Shown here piece by piece: positions 1 through 3,802 of a stretch of 8,777 nt of DNA. Location: NCBI GenBank assembly GCA_030609785.1, contig JAUWTC010000074.1, forward strand, positions 1 to 8,777. The letters are read 5' to 3'. A program made the translations under genes and the position numbers. The first letter of the stretch is position 1. The number at the start of each line of letters is the position of its first letter. The DNA comes from Holophagae bacterium. Lineage in GTDB: Bacteria > Acidobacteriota > Thermoanaerobaculia > Thermoanaerobaculales > Sulfomarinibacteraceae. The notes beneath the pieces are model-generated. The model searched no databases, was not told the origin of the DNA, and saw nothing but the letters and a program-made list of their open reading frames with translations.

Positions 1-134
1 CCACCGATCCGGAAGTCCGGGACTTCTACAATTTCCTCGCCGACTGGGAACGCCAGCACTTCGAAGCCCTCCAGCAGCTCTACAACGGTATCCGGGAGCA
101 GTTCTGGGGGGATAGCGGGTTTTCGCCGTTTTGA
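1..134 (+). CDS. Ferritin-like / rubrerythrin-family protein, C-terminal end (partial)
   Basis: Only the last 43 complete codons are in the window, read from base 3 to the TGA at 132-134; the start lies upstream. The peptide begins TDPEVRDFYNFLADWERQHF and ends GDSGFSPF. The E-x-x-H pattern in DWERQHFEAL is the last-helix iron-ligand motif of ferritin-like rubrerythrin proteins (COG1633 type), and an aromatic tail ending in a short FSPF-like stretch is common there. Members are di-iron four-helix-bundle proteins of the cytoplasm, usually linked to peroxide or iron handling. The rest of the bundle and any rubredoxin domain cannot be seen, so the subtype is open. A hairpin starts 22 bases after the stop codon. 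Confidence 0.8.
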   Translation, partial: TDPEVRDFYNFLADWERQHFEALQQLYNGIREQFWGDSGFSPF

Positions 135-156
135 GGGCTGCCGTTCGGCGTTCAAA

Positions 157-176
157 TCCGAGAGCGCCCTCTCGGA
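157..176 (+). terminator. Hairpin after the rubrerythrin gene, possible weak terminator
   Basis: TCCGAGAG (157-164) pairs perfectly with CTCTCGGA (169-176) around a four-base loop, starting 22 bases after the stop codon. No T-run follows directly; the nearest T-rich stretch is at 189-201. Position and strength fit a 3'-end hairpin, but classic intrinsic termination is not fully supported. Confidence 0.4.
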
Positions 177-183
177 CGGGACG

Positions 184-255
184 TGCCATCTTTGATTTTG
201 TCCTCGAAGTGCACTCCCGACATGAGCAATTCTGCGGACAAAGTCAAAGGTGGCA
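184..255 (+). other. Long hairpin 1, 20-pair stem, possible structured RNA
   Basis: Bases 184-203 pair with 236-255 over 20 positions: 18 Watson-Crick pairs and two T/G oppositions (189/250 and 196/243). Read as plus-strand RNA both are U-G wobbles, so the stem is unbroken; read as minus-strand RNA they become A-C mismatches. The loop is 32 bases. No U-tract follows either side, so it is not a standard terminator. It may belong to a structured RNA or the 3' untranslated region of the rubrerythrin message. The function is unknown. Confidence 0.55.
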
Positions 256-309
256 ATCCACGGCGAGCGCATTGGCGACCGCATCTCGGCCGACGCCGTA
301 GGCCGCCGA

Positions 310-375
310 GGTCATTTTCCTCAAGGGGCAATACTCTTCCGACTGCACCCATGGTGCCCCTTGAGGGAAATGGCC
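310..375 (+). other. Long hairpin 2, 21-pair stem, possible structured RNA
   Basis: Bases 310-330 pair with 355-375 over 21 positions, including a perfect 12-pair core (319-330 with 355-366). The only two non-standard pairs (312/373 and 318/367) are T opposite G, again wobbles only when read on the plus strand. The loop is 24 bases. After a small internal loop the stem can extend to about 303-384. Between hairpins 1 and 2 a 6-pair stem (260-265 with 294-299) is also possible, so 184-384 could fold as one RNA. Confidence 0.55.
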
Positions 376-512
376 GAGCGGAGGTGCCGTCAGGCGCCCC
401 CGAAGGCCGGGGATGGAATCCAGGGTCCGGGAGAGGGACCGCTTCGAGTCATAACGGTACCAGGTATGCGCATCATGCGGTTCTTTGGTTAACTTCGGAA
501 AGGGCACCCGCG

Positions 513-596
513 CCCACAATTGGCCCTACCGCCTCGGCAATATCATGTTATCGCCAGAGAGGGCACGGCACGCCGTACCCCTACCCACAATTGGCC
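513..596. repeat. Two direct copies of CCCACAATTGGCC
   Basis: The 13-mer occurs at 513-525 and 584-596, 71 bases apart. Each is preceded by a GGGCAC word (502-507 and 561-566). The second copy lies next to a 20-base near-palindrome (561-580). The TTGGCC core resembles the ATTGGCCCTT arm of the palindromic elements at 3187-3285 and 3701-3798, but the wider sequence does not align. These may be decayed repeats or binding sites. Confidence 0.35.
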
Positions 597-759
597 AGCG
601 ATAATTAGAACTGAACACCGGTCTGCAACGATGGCATCGATCAAAACCACCTCAAACGCTCAACGACCAGCCCGTTCGGCCAACCACCAACCGGTACGCC
701 TGGAAACCAAGTCGATATGCATCGCGGTGCTACATCTTGCTGCACTCGTCTTCAAGCCA

Positions 760-777
760 AAGGTCATGGTTGACCTT
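760..777 (-). terminator. Hairpin at the end of the nucleotidyltransferase gene
   Basis: AAGGTCA (760-766) pairs perfectly with TGACCTT (771-777) around a four-base loop. Its edge touches the last base of the stop codon. On the minus strand it is followed by only a short T-poor stretch, so it is a weak intrinsic terminator or an end-protecting hairpin. The convergent gene arrangement supports a stop here. Confidence 0.4.
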
Positions 778-1277
778 CACCCTCGATCGTCCCGCTCGGC
801 CAGAATCTGACGAAGAAGGCCGAGAACTGCCCGGTCCTTCTCACGACCAGCAGCCTCCTTCGTTGCGATCACTGCCTCCAGGGTGAGGACGTTGACCGTG
901 AGGCCGTGAATCGACCGGGGCTTCGACTCCGGCAAGAGGTCGTCGAACCCGCGTTCAGCTCCGATTGAACCCATCACGTCGAGGCGACCGTGATGCGTCC
1001 TCAACAGGTGATGACCGCCACCTCGGAGACGTTCGACGGTCGGTTCCAATCGTCGTTCACCAGGATCGACGTAGACCGAGCCAAGTCCGTCGAGCGCCTT
1101 GGCCAGCCGCTCGATATTCCCCTCGCCGAGGGAGTAGACCACGTCAAGATCGAAGGTGGAGACGGGCGCCCCTTCCAGAACCGCGGCCACACCGCCGACG
1201 ACGATGAACTCCACACCACCGTCCACGAGTGCGCGAAGAAGGTCGCGGAAGCGGACCGGCCGCCGCGGCTCATCCAT
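777..1277 (-). CDS. MNT/AbiEii-like nucleotidyltransferase
   Basis: A 166-residue protein of the DNA polymerase beta-like nucleotidyltransferase fold. Residues 28-29 give the GG of the nucleotide-binding loop, followed by the D-x-D metal pair in TFDLDVV (D43, D45). A likely third acidic residue is D100 in RLDVMGSI. The C-terminal block ATKEAAGREKD (138-148) matches the conserved K-x-A-x-G-R-x-K-D segment of small MNT/AbiEii-like proteins. Family members transfer nucleotides to proteins or RNA, and many act in toxin-antitoxin or abortive-infection pairs. The usual Arg/Ser before T-x-D-x-D is Ser40 here. The ATG overlaps the end of the upstream 63-residue gene by 8 bases (ATGGATGA), implying coupled translation. 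Whether this protein is toxin, antitoxin or a housekeeping enzyme cannot be told from sequence. Confidence 0.8.
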   Translation of the reverse strand: MDEPRRPVRFRDLLRALVDGGVEFIVVGGVAAVLEGAPVSTFDLDVVYSLGEGNIERLAKALDGLGSVYVDPGERRLEPTVERLRGGGHHLLRTHHGRLDVMGSIGAERGFDDLLPESKPRSIHGLTVNVLTLEAVIATKEAAGREKDRAVLGLLRQILAERDDRG

Positions 1278-1461
1278 GCTGGGGTGTCCAGAAAGTATCG
1301 ACGAAGTCCTGGAGAACGGCCAGTCGTTCCTCGACGGAGAGCGACAGGGTCCAGCGGATCAAGTCACGGTCGACGGTCCACTCGCTCGCTTCGACTTCCG
1401 ACCCCGAGTCATTCAGATCAACGGAAGCATCTGTCTGCGTGGTTTCCCTTTGCTCGTCCAT
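1270..1461 (-). CDS. Small protein paired with the nucleotidyltransferase, putative antitoxin-like partner
   Basis: A 63-residue protein with an acidic, polar N-terminal third and a predicted helical C-terminal half (about residues 34-58, containing RWTLSLSVEERLAVLQDFVD). I do not recognise a named family. It resembles short proteins found directly upstream of small nucleotidyltransferases, so a partner or antitoxin role is inferred from context. The ATG at 1459-1461 has a purine-rich AAGAGGA directly adjacent, which is closer than an ideal ribosome-binding site, but no better start is visible. Its stop overlaps the next gene's start by 8 bases. A terminator at 1536-1571 isolates the pair from the sigma operon, so it probably has its own promoter in 1462-1535. 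Confidence 0.65.
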   Translation of the reverse strand: MDEQRETTQTDASVDLNDSGSEVEASEWTVDRDLIRWTLSLSVEERLAVLQDFVDTFWTPQHG

Positions 1462-1485
1462 TCCTCTTCAGCTTAGCAGACTGTA

Positions 1486-1517
1486 TGGGCCGGTCCTTAT
1501 CGGCTCGTATCGGCCCA
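1486..1517 (-). promoter_or_regulatory. Operator-like repeats upstream of the nucleotidyltransferase pair
   Basis: A 7-base inverted repeat, TGGGCCG (1486-1492) and CGGCCCA (1511-1517), encloses two direct TATCGGC copies spaced one helical turn apart (1498-1504 and 1508-1514). It lies 25-56 bases upstream of the first ATG, where an autoregulatory protein could bind. No good -35/-10 pair was found, so this is a candidate only. Confidence 0.3.
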
Positions 1518-1535
1518 ACGGCCACGGTCTGTACG

Positions 1536-1571
1536 AAAAATCGGCAACGGTCGCGAACACGTCGCCGATTT
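1536..1571 (-). terminator. Intrinsic terminator of the sigma/anti-sigma operon
   Basis: On the minus strand AAATCGGC (1571-1564) pairs perfectly with GCCGATTT (1545-1538), and the T-run continues to 1536. The 18-base loop can add three inner pairs. It starts about 15 bases after the anti-sigma stop codon and separates that operon from the nucleotidyltransferase pair. Confidence 0.75.
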
Positions 1572-1585
1572 CTGGTCGGTCTGCC

Positions 1586-2053
1586 TCAACGTACCGCTGA
1601 TCGTTCGTTCCAGAGAGCCATCAGCGCCATGACGACAAAGGTGAGACCCAAGACGGCAGTCGGGCCTGAGATCAGCAACGGGAGATCGGACAACGCCACG
1701 GTCGGAATGAGGGTCCGTAGGCGGGACAGGAGTCCGCGAAGCCCGGGACCGAAGGAGACCCCTGCCGCCAAGGCGAAAACAATCATCGCTCTTTGAGCCC
1801 AGGCAATAACCCGAGTGGCCTGGAATGACCGTTCCTGGCGCGCTTTCAATCGGGATCGGATCCAGATGATCTTGGGATCGGGCAGCGGGGAATTGTCGAG
1901 AATCATCGCATCGACATCCTCGGTCAGTGCGGCCACTACCAATGCGGTCTCTGCACAACCGAGGCAAGACGCCGCATGATCCCGCAAAGCCTCGGTCCAA
2001 CTGCCATCCCGGGCGGCTGCGACAACGTCAGTCTCATACCGGCACCCGCTCAT
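1586..2053 (-). CDS. Zinc-finger anti-sigma factor, membrane-anchored
   Basis: A 155-residue protein. The N-terminus carries C4 and the H-x3-C-x2-C motif HAASCLGC (H26, C30, C33), the signature of zinc-binding anti-sigma (ZAS / zf-HC2) domains that hold ECF sigma factors inactive. Two hydrophobic segments follow, at about 83-104 and 124-148, so it is probably an inner-membrane protein with a cytoplasmic zinc finger and almost no periplasmic sensor domain (only about 20 residues between them). The start is secure: ATG overlaps the sigma gene's stop as ATGA, and GGAGAGGAG lies 6 bases upstream (2060-2068). The overlap implies matched synthesis of sigma and anti-sigma. What signal it senses cannot be seen; the adjacent 159-residue membrane protein could contribute. 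Confidence 0.85.
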   Translation of the reverse strand: MSGCRYETDVVAAARDGSWTEALRDHAASCLGCAETALVVAALTEDVDAMILDNSPLPDPKIIWIRSRLKARQERSFQATRVIAWAQRAMIVFALAAGVSFGPGLRGLLSRLRTLIPTVALSDLPLLISGPTAVLGLTFVVMALMALWNERSAVR

Positions 2054-2610
2054 GATTCACTCCTCTCCAACGGCCGGATCCCAAGCCCCCTGAGTCGATC
2101 CGCCATTCGATGCCTGGCCCTGGATAGCATCGACTTCAGGCTGGCGGTTTTCAGGCCGAGGGCCTTGGCAATCTCCTGGTGGCTGGACCCCTCGACATAG
2201 GCCAGCCACAACATCTGGCGATCTCGTGGCGCAAGGCCGTTCATCGCCATGGCGACATCTGAACGGGCATCAATGGTGCTCTGGAGACCCGGATCGCCGG
2301 GAAGATCCGGCGGCATTTCATATTCCGGCCGTCGCCGCCTGAAATGATCCCGAATGAGATTGGTTGCGATGCGGAAGAGATAGGCCTTTCGGTGCTCTTC
2401 GTCGTCGGTCTTCAGGCCTGAACGCAGGAGGCGAAGGTACGCCTCCTGCATCAGATCCTCGGCCACCGACGGGTCCCCGAGGCTCCTGAGGAGGTAGGCA
2501 CGCAGTCGCCTGGCCGTTCGGGTGTAGAAAGCCGAAAATGCAGCCTCATCCATCACCCCCGATGCTAACCCGGCTTCGGTGACAGGAACACCCGACGCGA
2601 CCGTTGCCAT
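2050..2610 (-). CDS. ECF-type RNA polymerase sigma-70 factor
   Basis: A 186-residue sigma factor with the two ECF domains. Region 2 spans about residues 27-95 (SVAEDLMQEAYLRLLRSG, then YLFRIATNLIRDHFRRRR, the -10 recognition helix and basic tail). Region 4 spans about 119-175 with a helix-turn-helix at SSHQEIAKALGLKTASLKSM. It directs RNA polymerase to a dedicated promoter set, probably including its own operon. The start is uncertain. ATG at 2610 has GAGAGAG 9 bases upstream; ATG at 2619 has that same tract touching it; ATG at 2553 begins right at the conserved domain. The longest frame, from 2667, would overlap the upstream gene by 38 bases and is unlikely. The gene ends in a 4-base overlap with the anti-sigma gene, which identifies that protein as its likely regulator. 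Confidence 0.88.
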   Translation of the reverse strand: MATVASGVPVTEAGLASGVMDEAAFSAFYTRTARRLRAYLLRSLGDPSVAEDLMQEAYLRLLRSGLKTDDEEHRKAYLFRIATNLIRDHFRRRRPEYEMPPDLPGDPGLQSTIDARSDVAMAMNGLAPRDRQMLWLAYVEGSSHQEIAKALGLKTASLKSMLSRARHRMADRLRGLGIRPLERSES

Positions 2611-2629
2611 CGAGATCATCTCTCTCAGA

Positions 2630-3109
2630 TCACACGCCGAAGTTAGAAGAATTCGACTCCGAGCCACCGTTGATCAGACCCCAGGTCTTCGACAGCCAAT
2701 AGGCCACGGCGCCGGAGAGCAGGAATCCCGCCCCAACACATGCCCCAAGAACCCCAACGATGGTAAAGCCCTGGGCCGCCTCGGGCATCACGCCGCGAAC
2801 CAGTAAGAACCCAACAGCGACCGCAGCGAGGATGACACCGATTTGGATCGAAGACAAAACCCGCATCCTCGGATGGGTCGGCCCTGTGGACGCTGTCTCC
2901 AACAACCGACGCCCGGCTTCACTCTCGAGGTACTGCAAGGCCTCCGGAGCAGTCCCGAACTTCTCGATCACCTTGTTCTGCAACTCGAACATCATCGTGG
3001 CCATTCGCCGCTGGCGAAAGAAGTCGAGAAGAGTCTTGAAAGCCCATCCCATCACTCCAAAGACCACCGGCAATGTCACCATCATTGATACCGCTTCCAT
3101 TACGTCCAT
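2630..3109 (-). CDS. Conserved-looking three-helix membrane protein of the sigma operon, unknown function
   Basis: A 159-residue protein. Hydrophobic segments are at about 7-28, 87-106 and 115-137. Between the first and second lies a polar stretch (29-84) with basic FRQRRMATMM, an amphipathic helix and a KFGTAPEALQYLESEAGRRLLE segment that looks like a helical hairpin. I do not assign a named family. It looks like the accessory membrane proteins seen next to ECF sigma genes, but that is recollection rather than a search. The start is strong: ATG shares one base with the stop of the upstream small frame (TGATG), with GGAGG at 3115-3119, 5 bases away. The stop is 19 bases before the preferred sigma start. 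Context suggests a role in signal sensing or in the membrane process the sigma factor controls. Confidence 0.75.
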   Translation of the reverse strand: MDVMEAVSMMVTLPVVFGVMGWAFKTLLDFFRQRRMATMMFELQNKVIEKFGTAPEALQYLESEAGRRLLETASTGPTHPRMRVLSSIQIGVILAAVAVGFLLVRGVMPEAAQGFTIVGVLGACVGAGFLLSGAVAYWLSKTWGLINGGSESNSSNFGV

Positions 3110-3186
3110 CAGAACCTCCGTTTCACCCGTCTTAACGTGGGTACCATGCCGATGGTTAGCAGGAGCGGCAGAAGTGCCAGCGCCAT
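3109..3186 (-). CDS. Possible 25-residue membrane peptide at the head of the sigma operon
   Basis: The frame reads MALALLPLLLTIGMVPTLRR and then VKRRF before a TGA that shares its last base with the next gene's ATG (TGATG). It is one hydrophobic helix followed by a basic tail, like many bacterial small membrane proteins with a cytoplasmic C-terminus. The coupled junction favours real translation. Against it, no ribosome-binding site precedes ATG 3186, and that ATG directly abuts the palindromic element at 3187-3285. The frame stays open upstream through the element without a better start codon, so a longer form initiated elsewhere, or no translation, remains possible. Confidence 0.4.
   Translation of the reverse strand: MALALLPLLLTIGMVPTLRRVKRRF
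3115..3119 (-). promoter_or_regulatory. Ribosome-binding site of the 159-residue membrane protein
   Basis: GGAGG on the minus strand sits 5 bases before the ATG at 3109. It fixes this start and lies inside the 3' end of the preceding 25-codon frame, so reading that frame could open the site for the next gene. Confidence 0.7.
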
Positions 3187-3285
3187 GAGCGCGTACAGTA
3201 TTGGCCCTTGAAGGGAAACACCTGATGTTTGAGGAATTTCGGGCCAATACTGTCCACACTCCTGCCGCTTTGTGCGCTTCGCGCA
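3187..3285. repeat. Palindromic repeat element, copy A
   Basis: On the plus strand this runs from GAGCGCG to TGCGCTTCGCGCA. Arms 3187-3207 and 3241-3261 pair at 18 of 21 positions, including a perfect 13-pair core (3195-3207 with 3241-3253), around a 33-base loop; the loop shared with copy B after the longer ATTGGCCCTT arm is 31 bases. A tight hairpin, TGCGC-TTC-GCGCA (3273-3285), follows. It is homologous to copy B at 3701-3798 read on the opposite strand. The left arm plus ATTGGCCCTT matches 20 of 23 positions, the first 23 bases of the right arm match 19 of 23, and the small hairpin matches 12 of 13. Two of its three mismatched pairs would be G-U in minus-strand RNA. It lies between the divergent sigma operon and ACBP gene. 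Confidence 0.75.
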
Positions 3286-3394
3286 GAGTGGGGTGGAGAA
3301 GAAAGGAGAGAAATGCAAAGGCGCGCGTCTATTCGCTCCATTGCCGACCGCCCCAAGACCCGTTACTCTCATCCCCTCGAAAGGAGAAATACAC

Positions 3395-3649
3395 ATGGGT
3401 CTCAAGGAAGATTTCGACAGCGCAGTCTCACGCTCCAAGCAACTCCCGGAGAAACCTGCCAACGATGTGCTCCTCAAGATCTACTGCCTGTACAAGCAGG
3501 CGACCGAGGGTGATGTTTCGGGCGACGAGCCGGGGATGTTTGATTTTGTTGCCAAGGGGAAGTACCAGGCCTGGGAAGAATGCCAGGGTACGACCTCGGA
3601 CGACGCCATGCAGCAGTATGTTGACCTGATCACCAAGCTGGAAGAATAG
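3395..3649 (+). CDS. Acyl-CoA-binding protein (ACBP)
   Basis: An 84-residue single-domain protein, the usual length for a stand-alone ACBP. It binds long-chain acyl-CoA esters in the cytoplasm, buffering and delivering them to lipid metabolism. The ligand-contact residues known from animal ACBP are all in place: Y30, Y33 and K34 in IYCLYKQATEGD, K56 in KGKYQAW, and Y75 near the C-terminus. The ending GTTSDDAMQQYVDLITKLEE is typical. The start is ATG with AAGGAG 8 bases upstream (3381-3386); longer in-frame starts upstream lack such a site and would add residues outside the family. A weak promoter-like pair, TTGCCG (3341) and TACTCT (3364), precedes it. The gene stands alone: it diverges from the sigma operon, converges with the GGDEF-EAL gene, and is bracketed by two inverted palindromic elements. 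Confidence 0.95.
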   Translation: MGLKEDFDSAVSRSKQLPEKPANDVLLKIYCLYKQATEGDVSGDEPGMFDFVAKGKYQAWEECQGTTSDDAMQQYVDLITKLEE

Positions 3650-3700
3650 ATAACTGTCAGATAACAGCTTGTCCGTTTTCAATAATTAAAAAATCCAAAT

Positions 3701-3798
3701 TGCGCGTAGCGCAAAAACTAGGAGCGTGGGCCGGATTGGCCCTTGCCCCCGACCTCGATCCTAAATCAGCCTCAAAAGGGCCAATACGGATCGCGCTC
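3701..3798. repeat. Palindromic repeat element, copy B (inverted relative to copy A)
   Basis: On the plus strand it starts with the tight hairpin TGCGC-GTA-GCGCA (3701-3713). A large hairpin follows: arms 3718-3744 and 3776-3802 match at 23 of 27 positions around a 31-base loop, the same loop length as in copy A. Read on the minus strand it runs GAGCGCG to TGCGCTACGCGCA, colinear with copy A. Loop sequences differ while arms are conserved. Two of the four mismatches are G-U on the plus strand, the equivalent element strand to the one favoured in copy A. The outer arm crosses the stop codon of the GGDEF-EAL gene. Confidence 0.75.
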
Positions 3799-3802
3799 CT
3801 AG
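3713..3802 (-). terminator. Intrinsic terminator of the GGDEF-EAL gene, built from repeat copy B
   Basis: On the minus strand the stem closes with CTAGGAGCG and CGCTCCTAG and is followed at once by TTTTT (3717-3713). The TAG stop at 3799-3801 lies inside the stem. A second small hairpin and another run of six T follow further on (3686-3692). On the plus strand no T-run follows, so it should stop the minus-strand message, though it could also slow read-through from ACBP. Confidence 0.7.

Larger units (their letters stand above)
135..776. other. 642-base intergenic region without a convincing gene
   Basis: This gap separates the plus-strand rubrerythrin end from the convergent minus-strand nucleotidyltransferase. 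The open frames here translate to Arg/Pro/Ser/Gly-rich sequence with no recognisable domain, so I do not call them. The gap does hold a short hairpin (157-176), two long hairpins (184-255 and 310-375), several small palindromes (for example 561-580) and a repeated 13-mer (513-525, 584-596). Bases 600-755 show nothing I can interpret. Confidence 0.6.

Noticed and set aside
184..375. Long hairpins as intrinsic terminators
   Set aside because: Neither stem is followed by a T-run on either strand; I keep them as structural elements.
498..600. Integron attC or CRISPR repeat
   Set aside because: Only two copies of the 13-mer, unequal surroundings, no attC core sites, and no cas or integrase gene in the window.
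183..608. 141-codon plus-strand open frame in the gap after rubrerythrin
   Set aside because: Arg/Pro/Ser/Gly-rich translation with no domain, no ribosome-binding site, and it runs straight through the two long hairpins.
520..810. 96-codon plus-strand open frame
   Set aside because: No recognisable domain or start signal, and its end overlaps the nucleotidyltransferase in antisense.
990..1796. 268-codon plus-strand open frame
   Set aside because: Basic, low-complexity translation antisense to the nucleotidyltransferase pair and the anti-sigma gene, all of which have recognisable products or coupled starts.
2611..2667. Longer N-terminus of the sigma factor from ATG 2667
   Set aside because: It would overlap the upstream gene by 38 bases, adds residues outside the ECF domain, and a purine-rich ribosome-binding tract supports a start at 2610 or 2619.
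3272..3394. N-terminal extension of the ACBP gene from ATG 3272
   Set aside because: ACBP is normally about 85 residues, and AAGGAG at the right distance marks the ATG at 3395.
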